From NCBI RefSeq assembly GCF_000429845.1, contig NZ_KE386972.1:100830-164829 (forward strand): 64,000 nt of DNA. Direction: 5' to 3'. Numbering within the stretch: position 1 is the first letter of the stretch; each line of letters opens with the position of its first letter. The notes beneath the pieces were generated by a model. The model did no database searches. It was not told where the DNA came from and saw only the letters and a program-made list of their open reading frames with translations. Shown piece by piece: positions 8,298-16,328 of this stretch. This stretch comes from Comamonas composti DSM 21721. Lineage in GTDB: Bacteria; Pseudomonadota; Gammaproteobacteria; Burkholderiales; Burkholderiaceae_C. The translations under genes and the position numbers were made by a program.

Positions 8298-9464
8298 ATG
8301 ACCGTGAATCCGTTGAACCGCCGTTTTGCCATGATCGCAACCTGTGCCATGGCTGCTTTACAGGCCGCCCCCGCCTGGGCTGAGGACACCATCAAGGTCG
8401 GCCTTGTGGCCGAGATGTCGGGGCCGTTCTCGGAGTTCGGCAAGCAGATGGAAGCCGGCATCAAGCTCTACCAGAAGCACCATGGCGACACGGTGGCAGG
8501 CAAGAAGGTCGTAGTGCTGACCAAGGACGTGGGCGGGCCCAACCCCGAGCTTGCCAAGCGCGTGGCAACCGAGCTCATCGTGCGCGACAAGGTGCAGGTG
8601 CTCGCAGGCTTCGGCTTCACGCCCAATGCCTTGTCGGTCGCGCCCCTGGCGACCCAGGCCAAGCTGCCCATGCTGGTCATGAATGCCGCGGCTTCGGGCC
8701 TGACCGCCAAGTCGCCCTATATGCTGCGCACCTCGTTCAGCTATGAGCACATCGTGCCGCCGATCGCGCAATGGTCTTATCGCCAGGGCGTGCGCAAGGC
8801 CTATGTGCTGGTGGCCGACTATGCGCCAGGCCACGATGCCGAGCAGGCCTTCATCAAGGCCTTTACCGAGGCGGGCGGCGAGATCGTGGGCAAGCTGCGC
8901 ACGCCCGTGATGACCGTGGACTTCGCAGCCTACATGCAGCGCATCAAGGACGCGAAGCCCGATGCGGTGTTCACCTTCGTGAACGCCGGCGATGTGGCGC
9001 CGGCCCTGATGAAGGAGTTTCGCGAAAAGGGCCTGCACGAGGCCGGCATCAAGCTCATAGGCACGGGCGACATCGTGTTCGAGTCGGCCTTCGATGCGAT
9101 CGGCGACAAGGGCCTGGGCGTGGTCACGTCCTACCCTTATTCCATGAGCCATGTCTCCACGCTGAACCAGCAGTTCGTCCAGGGCTTCAAACAGATGGCC
9201 GTGGGCAGCAGCCGCCCCACGATCATGGCCGTATCCGCCTATGACGCCATGGCGGCCCTGTACGCAGCCCTGCAAAAGACCGGCGGCAAGGCCGACGGAG
9301 CCACGCTCATGGAGGCCTTCAGGAATCTTTCCTGGGAAAGCCCGCGCGGCAGCGTGCGCCTGGATGCACAGAGCCGGGACATCATGCAGACCAACTACAT
9401 CCGGCGCTATGAAAAGCAGGGGACGGGTTTTGCGAATGTGGAGATCGACAAGGTTGCCCCATGA
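8298..9464 (+). CDS. ABC transporter substrate-binding protein (branched-chain amino acid/amide type), second copy
   Basis: 389 residues with a signal peptide (hydrophobic MIATCAMAALQ region, cleavage near AWA-ED at about 31). The mature start DTIKVGLVAEMSGPFSEFG marks the same family as the protein at 3297. Start choice is delicate: AAGGAG abuts the ATG at 8298 with no spacer but lies six bases from an in-frame GTG at 8304, so GTG may be the real start. It overlaps the amidase by four bases. Two binding proteins for one permease imply a widened or staged substrate range, for example free amine and amide or glutamylated forms. Confidence 0.9.
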   Translation: MTVNPLNRRFAMIATCAMAALQAAPAWAEDTIKVGLVAEMSGPFSEFGKQMEAGIKLYQKHHGDTVAGKKVVVLTKDVGGPNPELAKRVATELIVRDKVQVLAGFGFTPNALSVAPLATQAKLPMLVMNAAASGLTAKSPYMLRTSFSYEHIVPPIAQWSYRQGVRKAYVLVADYAPGHDAEQAFIKAFTEAGGEIVGKLRTPVMTVDFAAYMQRIKDAKPDAVFTFVNAGDVAPALMKEFREKGLHEAGIKLIGTGDIVFESAFDAIGDKGLGVVTSYPYSMSHVSTLNQQFVQGFKQMAVGSSRPTIMAVSAYDAMAALYAALQKTGGKADGATLMEAFRNLSWESPRGSVRLDAQSRDIMQTNYIRRYEKQGTGFANVEIDKVAP

Positions 9465-10882
9465 GCAGGATGGAGCTTGCAACGCTCTCTGCGCGGCGGA
9501 TGATAGAAGGCTATGCCAAGGGCTTGTTCACGCCCGTGGAGATTGCCCGGGCCGTGCTCGAGGCGATTGGTGATGATGCCTTCAATGCCTTTGTGTTCCT
9601 GGGGCGCGATGACTTTCTCAGGGATGCGCAGGCCTCGGCCGAACGCTGGAGCCGGCACAGCCCGATAGGGGCGCTGGACGGGGTGCCGGTGTCGATCAAG
9701 GATCTGGTCACGGTCAAGGACTGGCCTATCCGGCGCGGCAGCCTGCTGTCTGCGGGCGAGCCCTCGCCCGGGGATGCACCCTGCGTGAGCCATTTGCGCG
9801 CCAGCGGTGCCCTGCTGCTGGGCAAGACCGCGACCACGGAGATGGGCTGCGCCATTCATGGCGACAGCCCGGTGCATGGGCGCAGCCTGAACCCGCTGGA
9901 TGCATCGCTTTCGATAGGCGGCTCCAGCTGCGGCGCAGCCGCCCAGCTGGCCGCAGGCTGGGGTCCGCTGGCCCTGGGCAGCGATGCCGGAGGATCGGTG
10001 CGCATCCCGGCCTCCTATGCGGGGCTGGTGGCCTTCAAGCCGAGCTTCGGCCAGATTCCCATGGGGCCGGCCAGCGCCTTTGCGGAGTTTGCCCATCTGG
10101 GCCCCATGGGCCGCAGCGTGGGAGATCTGGCCCTGGCCATGCAGGTACTGGGGCAGCCCGATGTGCGCGATCCGAGCTCCCTGTTCTGGCGCGCCTGGCT
10201 GCAGGCCTCGGCCGTGCGCGGCGTACCGCTGCGCATTGGTTACTGCCTGCAGATCGGGGCGGATCTGGGCGCCGGGCTGGATGAGGCCGTGGCGCCGGCC
10301 ATGCAGGCCCTGGTCACGCGGCTGCAGGGCCGCAGCTGGCGCGGCCAGCCCCTGGAGCTTGTGCCGGTGGACCTCGGCGGTCTCGATGTCGGCGATGCGC
10401 TGTGGCAGACCTGGTGCTCGCGCGTGCTCGAATCCTGTCTGCATCTGGACGAGGCACAGATCGAATGCCTGGGCCCGGACCTGCGGCGCCAGCGGCTGCA
10501 AGGCCTGGAGCAAACCGGCTTGCAACTCGCGGCCGCGCGGCGTGTGCTGCGCGAAGGAGCCCAGCAGCTGCACCAGCTGTTCTGCGGCCTGGACCTGCTG
10601 CTCACACCCAGCACGCCAGGTGTTGCGCCGCCTGCGGGAGACTTTGTGCATGACAGCCATCCCAGGGCCGGCGAGCTGCGGACCAGCGGCAACTGGCTGA
10701 CGGCCACGCCGTTTTCCCATCCCTTCAACCTGACCCAGCAGCCCGCGCTGGGCCTGCCCTGGGGCCTGAACCGGCAAGGTCTGCCGTTCGGCCTGCAGCT
10801 CGTGGGAAGGCGCCATGCCGATGCCCAGGTGCTGAGCTTCGGCATGGCCCTGGAGGGCTGGCTCAAGGAGAGTGACTCATGA
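9461..10882 (+). CDS. Amidase-signature family hydrolase
   Basis: 473 residues, the normal amidase-signature length. The catalytic triad is visible as K80 (PVSIKDLVTV), cis-Ser S155 (GGSSCGAA) and nucleophile S179 (GSDAGGSVRIPAS), with the family's 24-residue spacing between the serines. The usual GGSSGG glycine is a cysteine (C157). These enzymes hydrolyse amide bonds in the cytoplasm. Overlaps of four bases at both ends couple it to the binding protein and the amidotransferase-like gene. In this operon it may release an amine or acid from an imported amide, or act on the glutamyl amide. Substrate not predictable. Confidence 0.92.
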   Translation: MSRMELATLSARRMIEGYAKGLFTPVEIARAVLEAIGDDAFNAFVFLGRDDFLRDAQASAERWSRHSPIGALDGVPVSIKDLVTVKDWPIRRGSLLSAGEPSPGDAPCVSHLRASGALLLGKTATTEMGCAIHGDSPVHGRSLNPLDASLSIGGSSCGAAAQLAAGWGPLALGSDAGGSVRIPASYAGLVAFKPSFGQIPMGPASAFAEFAHLGPMGRSVGDLALAMQVLGQPDVRDPSSLFWRAWLQASAVRGVPLRIGYCLQIGADLGAGLDEAVAPAMQALVTRLQGRSWRGQPLELVPVDLGGLDVGDALWQTWCSRVLESCLHLDEAQIECLGPDLRRQRLQGLEQTGLQLAAARRVLREGAQQLHQLFCGLDLLLTPSTPGVAPPAGDFVHDSHPRAGELRTSGNWLTATPFSHPFNLTQQPALGLPWGLNRQGLPFGLQLVGRRHADAQVLSFGMALEGWLKESDS

Positions 10883-11601
10883 AACCCATTGCCATTTTTC
10901 AGCACACCGAAGTCGGCGCGCCCGGCGCCATTCCCGACCTGCTCGCCGAGCTGGGCAGGCCCGTCCAGCTGGTGCGCGTGCTCGACGGCGAGGCCGTTCC
11001 CGAGGACCCCTCGGCCTTTTGCGGCCTGGTCTTCATGGGCGGCCATATGGGCGTGCATGACGACTGGCCCTGGATTGCCCAGGAGCTGGCCCTGATCCGC
11101 AAGGCCGTCGCGGCCCGCATACCCGTTGTGGGCCACTGCCTGGGCAGCCAGTTGCTGGCCGCAGCCCTGGGCGCCGAAGTCAGGCGCCACGAGCGCAGCG
11201 AAATCGGCTGGGCGCGCCTGGCCGTCGAAGACAATGCCGTGGCCAGGCAATGGTTTGGCCGGCCGGGTGGTCAGGAGCTGCTGACCTTTCAATGGCATGG
11301 CGATACGTTTGCGATACCCGAAGGCGCGACGCGCATTGCGCGCAGCGCCTACTGCGACAACCAGGGCTTTGTGGCCGATGGCCTGCATCTGGGCATTCAG
11401 TCCCACCTGGAGATGACGCCCGAGCTCGTGGCCCTGAGCGTGGAGCGCAACGGCCACCAGATGGAAAATCAGGAAGCCGCTGGCAACCCCGCCTGCAGCC
11501 CGCGTGCCGACGTGCTCAACGCATTGCAGGCACGTACCCAGGAAATGCACGCCACGCTGAAGACGCTTTATGGGCGCTGGGTGGAGGGCCTGGCGCTCTG
11601 A
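10879..11601 (+). CDS. Class I glutamine amidotransferase-like hydrolase (TdnT-like)
   Basis: 240 residues. The nucleophile elbow GHCLGSQ places the cysteine at C87, and SHLEMTPE gives H176 and E178, so the full Cys-His-Glu triad is present. FQWHGDTFAIPEGA near 137-150 is typical of stand-alone GATase1 proteins annotated as GMP-synthase-like. No synthetase domain is attached. In aniline operons a protein of this kind (TdnT) hydrolyses the gamma-glutamyl amide. The pairing here with a ligase at the operon start supports a comparable role. Start ATG overlaps the amidase stop (ATGA). Confidence 0.87.
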   Translation: MKPIAIFQHTEVGAPGAIPDLLAELGRPVQLVRVLDGEAVPEDPSAFCGLVFMGGHMGVHDDWPWIAQELALIRKAVAARIPVVGHCLGSQLLAAALGAEVRRHERSEIGWARLAVEDNAVARQWFGRPGGQELLTFQWHGDTFAIPEGATRIARSAYCDNQGFVADGLHLGIQSHLEMTPELVALSVERNGHQMENQEAAGNPACSPRADVLNALQARTQEMHATLKTLYGRWVEGLAL

Positions 11602-11681
11602 ACGCTTGCACGCCCTACCCCAGCGCTTGCCGGCATGGCCTCTTCCCGCGAAGGGGTGGGCTTTGGTGGCATCGGTTCTGA

Positions 11682-11948
11682 GAACGTGTTTACGATCTCT
11701 ACGCTGCCGCGTTGGAGCGCAATCGGGATGAGTTCAAAGCGATGGGGCGCAGCTTGCACCGGGGTGCAAGCAAGCCACAGCGCGAAAAAATAGCCCGATT
11801 TCGCTCCAACCCTTCGGGCCAGTGCCTTTGCGGGCGGTCTACAGCGTTGCGAATCCTCGCAATAGCACGGCTATTGCTGCGGTATCGCGCCTTGTATCCC
11901 ATCCCGCACAGACACTGGCGCGGCACCAAGGAGATCGTAAACACGTTC
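11682..11948. mobile_element. MITE-like element, full copy A (267 bp, 18-bp perfect terminal inverted repeats)
   Basis: Both ends read GAACGTGTTTACGATCTC inward, without mismatch, and the element is flanked by TGA on both sides (11679-11681 and 11949-11951), a 3-base target duplication. The interior has its own hairpins (GCTTGCACCGGGGTGCAAGC; GCAATAGCACGGCTATTGC) and no credible transposase. About 130 bases match copy B at 40663-40844 in inverse orientation; the last 85 or so are absent from B. A TNA-type duplication fits IS5-family (IS1031/IS427-like) transposition, which is inference. It occupies the gap between the amine operon and the PBP gene. Confidence 0.75.
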
Positions 11949-11990
11949 TGAGAGACGATGGCCCTGCGCCCATCCTGAGATTGCTTGCAA

Positions 11991-12037
11991 TTTTGTAGCT
12001 GCAAGCGCTTATCAGGTAAGCGCTGAGGGCCTTTTTA
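11991..12037. repeat. AGCGCTT/AAGCGCT hairpin repeat, copy 1
   Basis: TTTTGTAGCTGCAAGCGCTTATCAGGTAAGCGCTGAGGGCCTTTTT, written in two parts as TAGCTGCAAGCGCTT and AAGCGCTGAGGGCC, can fold into a short hairpin flanked by T-runs. Related copies are at 18226, 20223, 20892, 25836 and 48403. It lies downstream of the minus-strand PBP gene and may serve as its transcription end. Confidence 0.55.
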
Positions 12038-12106
12038 TCCATAAATTTATGGTCTTGCAGCAGGCCCGATACCTGCCCAGGCGCCTTTGGGGCGTTTTCA
12101 CATGGG

Positions 12107-14581
12107 CTAACGCACAGGCATGACCTGCACCCCTTCGCCCAGAGGCGCATCCTGTGCGCCGAAGTCCGGGGCTGGTTGCGGCACAGGTTGTGGCCCAGGG
12201 GCGGCGGCAGAAGGTTCGGGCTGCAGCGCTTCTTCTGATGCAGTCTCGGCGGCTACCGGCTCAGGTATCACGGAGGGGGGCAGGGCCGGCGTGCTCTCGA
12301 TGATTTCCTCGCCGGGCGAGAGCGCGGGGCCCGGGTCCGTCGCGGGCTCCAGGTCGGGCGCAGATTCAGGCGCCGGCCGTGCGGGCTGGTCCGGCGCAGT
12401 CGGCATGTCGCTGCCCCACCAGTCCTGCACACGCTGGCGCAGGCGATCGGTGAGGTCGCCCCACCAGCTCTCCTGCCTGGGCGGCTCAAAGCGGGCCTTG
12501 GCGTCGGCCAGCGGGCTTTGCAGCGCACGCGCCATGAAATTGCCGACCATGGGCAGGGCGCTGCGCGAGCCCTGGCCCCAGCGGTCGCTGCGCAGCGTGA
12601 TGCGTGCATCGTTAAAGCCTGCCCAGGCGCCGGCCACGATGTCGGGGTGCATCAGGATGAACCAGCCGTCGGCATTGCCCTGGGTGGTGCCGGTCTTGCC
12701 GGCCACATCGGCGCGTATGCCGTGGCGGCTGCGTATGGCGACGCCCGTGCCCTTGTCGACCACGCCGCGCAGCATGTCCACGAGCTCGTAGCTCAGCGCC
12801 TCGTCGAGCGCGCGCTCGGGCCTGGACTGGAACTCTGCCAGCAGCCGGCCTTCGCGGTCCTCTATGCGCGTGACCATGAGCGGCGCCAGGTACTGGCCGC
12901 CGCGGGCCAGGCTCGCATAGGCGTTGACCATCTCCAACAGGGAAACGGGGCTGCTGCCCAGGGCCAGGGCCGGCACTTCCTGCAACGGGCTCTGGCGCAC
13001 GCCCAGGGCGCGCGCAAGCCGTGCCACGCGCTGCGGGCCGACCTGCTGCATGAGCGCGGCGGTAATCGTGTTCTTGGAATAGGCCAGCGCATCGGCCAGC
13101 GTCATATCCTGGCCCGTGGGCGGGCCAGCGTCCGTGGGACTCCAGATCTCGCCACCGGGCAGGTGGATCTCCACGGCCTGATCGATGCGCATGTCGCCGG
13201 GCTGCATGCCCTGCTGCAGGGCCGCGCCATAGACGAAGGGCTTGAAGGTCGAGCCGGGCTGGCGCCTGGCCTGCTGCACATGGTCATAGGCATCGCGCGC
13301 GAAATCGCTGCTGCCCACCCAGGCCAGGATGTGGGAGCTGCGCGTGTCCAGCGCCACGAAGCCGGCCTGTACGCGCGTCTTGTCCTCGCGCAGCCGGGCC
13401 ATGAGGCGCTTGTCGGCCAGCAGGGTCTTGAGCGCGGCCTCCTCGCTCTCGCCCTTGGCGCGCAGTTGCTGCCAGTCCGGGGTTTCGCGCAGCAATTGCT
13501 GCACCAGCGGGTTGCCCGCGCTCCAGCCGTCGCGCTGGCTCCAGGCGCTGTTGGCTATGCCTTGCAGCTGGCGCGTCTGGCGTGCCACGGCCTGGTTGGC
13601 CCAGGACTGCAGGCGCGAGTCCAGCGTGGTGTGCACCACCAGGCCGTCGGTATGGATGTTGTAGTCGTTGCTGTCGGCCCAGGCGATCAGCCATTTGCGC
13701 AGTTGCTGGGCGAAATGCGGGGCCATGCCCTGGGGCTCTTCCTGGCGCTCGAAGTTGAGGCGCATGGGGCGCTTCCTGAGCTGCGCAAACTCCTCGCGCG
13801 AGAGCTCGCCGCGCTTGGCCATCTGCGACAGCACGGTGTTGCGCCGGTCCAGCGCGCGCCCGGGGTTGAGCACGGGGTTGTAATAGCTGGTGCCCTTGAG
13901 CATGCCCACCAGGGTCGCGCCTTCGAGCACCGAGAGCCTGGCCGCGCTCTTGTCGAAATAAGTGCGCGCGGCCATCTCTATGCCGTAGGCGTTGTAGAGA
14001 AAGGGCACGGTGTTGAGATAGGTCTCGAGGATCTCGTCCTTGGTGTAGAGCGCCTCGATCTTGAAGGCCGTGATCGCCTCCTTGAGCTTGCGGTTGAGCG
14101 TGGGTGCGCGCCCGATCTCCTCGGGGTAGAGATTGCGCGCGAGCTGCTGGGTCAGCGTGGAGCCGCCCTGGGGCCGGCCGCCCAGCGTATGGATGACCGA
14201 GCCCACGGTGCGCGTGAAGTCCATGCCATGGTGGCTGTAGAAGCGGTGGTCCTCGGTGGCGATCAGTGCCTTGATCACATTGGGCGAGATCTGCGCCAGC
14301 CCCACCCACTCGCGATTGCTGCGCCTGAACTGGGCGAGCTCCTTGCCGTCGGCGCTCAGGATCCGGGCCGGGATCTCCTGCTTTTCCTTGCGTATGTCGC
14401 GAATGCCGGGCGTGAAAGGAATCAGGCACAGCACATAGAGCGTGAACAGCAGCGGCAGGGCCGCAGCCAGCATCAGCCACTCGCGCCACGTGGGCCAGCG
14501 ATGCCACCAGGGCAGGACTGCGATGCGCTGCCCCAGGGCCGAGGCGCGCAGCCCTGCCCAGAGCGCTGACAGGCGGCTCAT
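12107..14581 (-). CDS. Class A penicillin-binding protein (PBP1 type, transglycosylase/transpeptidase)
   Basis: 824 residues. One membrane segment at about 36-57, then a family 51 transglycosylase domain with catalytic E110 (ATEDHRFYSHHGMD) and GGSTLTQQ (139-146). A transpeptidase domain follows, with the serine motif STFK (S444-K447), SKN (502-504) and KTGTT (629-633). All catalytic motifs are intact, so it should both polymerise and cross-link peptidoglycan in the periplasm. The last 120 or so residues form a Pro/Glu/Ala-rich low-complexity tail. The start at 14581 is the Met just before the cytoplasmic/membrane segment; longer in-frame starts would run into the divergent peroxidase leader. 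Confidence 0.93.
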   Translation of the reverse strand: MSRLSALWAGLRASALGQRIAVLPWWHRWPTWREWLMLAAALPLLFTLYVLCLIPFTPGIRDIRKEKQEIPARILSADGKELAQFRRSNREWVGLAQISPNVIKALIATEDHRFYSHHGMDFTRTVGSVIHTLGGRPQGGSTLTQQLARNLYPEEIGRAPTLNRKLKEAITAFKIEALYTKDEILETYLNTVPFLYNAYGIEMAARTYFDKSAARLSVLEGATLVGMLKGTSYYNPVLNPGRALDRRNTVLSQMAKRGELSREEFAQLRKRPMRLNFERQEEPQGMAPHFAQQLRKWLIAWADSNDYNIHTDGLVVHTTLDSRLQSWANQAVARQTRQLQGIANSAWSQRDGWSAGNPLVQQLLRETPDWQQLRAKGESEEAALKTLLADKRLMARLREDKTRVQAGFVALDTRSSHILAWVGSSDFARDAYDHVQQARRQPGSTFKPFVYGAALQQGMQPGDMRIDQAVEIHLPGGEIWSPTDAGPPTGQDMTLADALAYSKNTITAALMQQVGPQRVARLARALGVRQSPLQEVPALALGSSPVSLLEMVNAYASLARGGQYLAPLMVTRIEDREGRLLAEFQSRPERALDEALSYELVDMLRGVVDKGTGVAIRSRHGIRADVAGKTGTTQGNADGWFILMHPDIVAGAWAGFNDARITLRSDRWGQGSRSALPMVGNFMARALQSPLADAKARFEPPRQESWWGDLTDRLRQRVQDWWGSDMPTAPDQPARPAPESAPDLEPATDPGPALSPGEEIIESTPALPPSVIPEPVAAETASEEALQPEPSAAAPGPQPVPQPAPDFGAQDAPLGEGVQVMPVR

Positions 14582-14795
14582 GGCTTGCGCTTTGAAATCC
14601 TTGAAGAAAGAGTGCACGTTGCATGGCGGTCGACAAAACCGCGAAATGGCAAAACCGCCAAGAATGCCCAAATTGTGGAGAGTCTGCTGGCAAGAAAGGT
14701 TTCTGCATGCAGATGCTCGCGGGCCAGGCGGGATTCTTGACCATTGGGCGCGGGAGCTGGGCAGAATGCCTGCTCCAGCCACTGCTTTTGCATTT

Positions 14796-15317
14796 ATGAC
14801 GACTGTCTGCAGCGCTTATGACTTCAAGGCCCGCTCGATCACGGGCGAGTGCGTGGACCTGTGCCGCTACCGGGGCCAGGCCCTGCTCATCGTCAACACG
14901 GCCAGTGCCTGCGGCTTCACGCCCCAGTACGCGGGCCTGCAGGCCTTGCACGAGCAGTACGGCGGGCGCGGGCTCGTGGTTCTGGGCTTTCCCTGCAACC
15001 AGTTCGGCGCCCAGGAGCAGGGCAGCGAGGACGAGATCGCCAGCTTTTGCGAGCACAACTTCGGCGTGAGCTTTGCGCTCATGGCCAAGGTCGCAGTCAA
15101 GGGCAAGGACGCCCATCCGCTGTACCGCTGGCTGACCGCTCAGGCTCCGGGAATCCTGGGCACCCGGGCCATCAAATGGAACTTCACCAAGTTCCTCACG
15201 GGCCGTGACGGCCAGGTCATGCGCCGCTATGCACCCCAGAGCAAGCCCGGAAATATCGCGGCGGACATAGAAAAGGCCCTGGGCCGCGCCTTTGCTACTC
15301 CTCCTGCAGCGCCTTGA
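14796..15317 (+). CDS. Glutathione peroxidase family protein
   Basis: 173 residues. The peroxidatic site is a cysteine, C39, in NTASACGFT. The other tetrad positions are Q73 (NQFGAQEQG) and W128/N129 (KWNFTKF). It lacks a signal peptide, so it acts in the cytoplasm, reducing hydroperoxides with thiols (thioredoxin or glutathione). The 3' end overlaps the end of the LysR gene on the opposite strand by 23 bases. Divergent from the PBP gene with about 215 bases between the starts. Confidence 0.94.
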   Translation: MTTVCSAYDFKARSITGECVDLCRYRGQALLIVNTASACGFTPQYAGLQALHEQYGGRGLVVLGFPCNQFGAQEQGSEDEIASFCEHNFGVSFALMAKVAVKGKDAHPLYRWLTAQAPGILGTRAIKWNFTKFLTGRDGQVMRRYAPQSKPGNIAADIEKALGRAFATPPAAP

Positions 15318-16206
15318 AGCCCTGGGCCAGATGGTCGAGCAGCGCACGCACCGAGGGCAGCTGCCCCCGGCGCGAGGCATAGACCGCATGCACGATCTCG
15401 GGCCGGGGCTCCCAGTCTTCCAGCACCTGCACCAGGGCGCCGCTGTGCAACTGCTCTCTGGCGAACATGCCCGGTAGCTGAACCAGGCCGGCGCCGCTCT
15501 CGGCCGCAGCGCGCAAGGCCTGCATGGACTGGGTCACAAAGCGCGGCTGGTGGCGCACCTCGGCGCGCTGGCCTGTGGGGCCGTAGAGCAGCCAGCGGTG
15601 CGTTTCCTGCGCCTGGCCCATGTCCAGGCTGGGCCAGGACGCAAGGTCCATGGGCCCCGAGGGCGTGCCCATGCGCTGCAGCAGCGCGGGGCTGGCCAGC
15701 AGGTGCTGACGCCGCTCGGCCAGGGGCAGCAGCACCAGGTCGCTGTCCTGCAGCGGCGGCGGGCGCACGCGAATCGCCAGGTCCAGGCCCTCGCCTATGA
15801 CATCCACGCGGCGGTTGGTCTCGTCCACATGCAGCTGCACACGCGGGTGCAAGGCCATGAATTCGGCCAGCATGGGGCCTACGCGCGCGGCCAGCAGGGC
15901 GCCGGGGCAGCTCAGGCGCACCAGGCCACAGGGCTCGGCATGGCTCAGGGCCACGGACTCCTCGGCGGCCTCGGCCTCGGTGAGCATGGCGCGGCAATGC
16001 TGGTAGTAGCGCTTGCCGATCTCGGTGACCGCAAAGCTGCGCGTGGAGCGCAGCAAAAGCTGCACGCCCAGCCGCTGCTCCAGCTGGGCCACACGGCGGC
16101 TGAGCTTGGACTTGGGCAGGCCCAGGGCGCGGCCGGCCGGGGCAAAGCCGCCGTGCTCCACCACCTGGACAAAAAAGCAGAGCTCATTGAGGTCGGGCAG
16201 TTTCAT
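15295..16206 (-). CDS. LysR-family transcriptional regulator
   Basis: 303 residues. The N-terminal winged helix-turn-helix spans about 1-60 (LNELCFFVQVVEHGGFAPAGRALGLPKSKLSRRVAQLE), and a periplasmic-binding-like effector domain occupies about 90-295. It is divergent from the pirin/YcaC-type pair at 16329-17931, a common arrangement in proteobacteria, and probably controls that pair and itself. The AT-rich 16207-16328 gap is the likely operator region. Confidence 0.93.
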   Translation of the reverse strand: MKLPDLNELCFFVQVVEHGGFAPAGRALGLPKSKLSRRVAQLEQRLGVQLLLRSTRSFAVTEIGKRYYQHCRAMLTEAEAAEESVALSHAEPCGLVRLSCPGALLAARVGPMLAEFMALHPRVQLHVDETNRRVDVIGEGLDLAIRVRPPPLQDSDLVLLPLAERRQHLLASPALLQRMGTPSGPMDLASWPSLDMGQAQETHRWLLYGPTGQRAEVRHQPRFVTQSMQALRAAAESGAGLVQLPGMFAREQLHSGALVQVLEDWEPRPEIVHAVYASRRGQLPSVRALLDHLAQGFKALQEE

Positions 16207-16328
16207 CGTTTTATTTTTAGAACTATGAGGCGAAATTTTGCAGTCTATTCAGATCATCGTTCCAAATCAATAATTTCTCCATGTTCAACGGCCTGGTTGA
16301 AAACCGGGCCAATGCAAGGAGAAAGACC
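16207..16328. promoter_or_regulatory. Divergent LysR/pirin control region
   Basis: This is a 122-base AT-rich gap between the two divergent starts in an otherwise GC-rich area. It contains TTTTATTTTTAGAAC and several T-N11-A spacings, the loose LysR-type site. AAGGAGAAAGACC before 16329 is the pirin ribosome-binding site. No exact operator can be assigned by eye. Confidence 0.45.

Noticed and set aside
11712..11951. 79-codon frame inside MITE copy A as a transposase fragment
   Set aside because: No DDE or other transposase motif, and the frame is not kept in copy B.
12518..14569. 683-codon plus-strand frame opposite the PBP gene
   Set aside because: Antisense shadow; the minus-strand protein contains every PBP motif.
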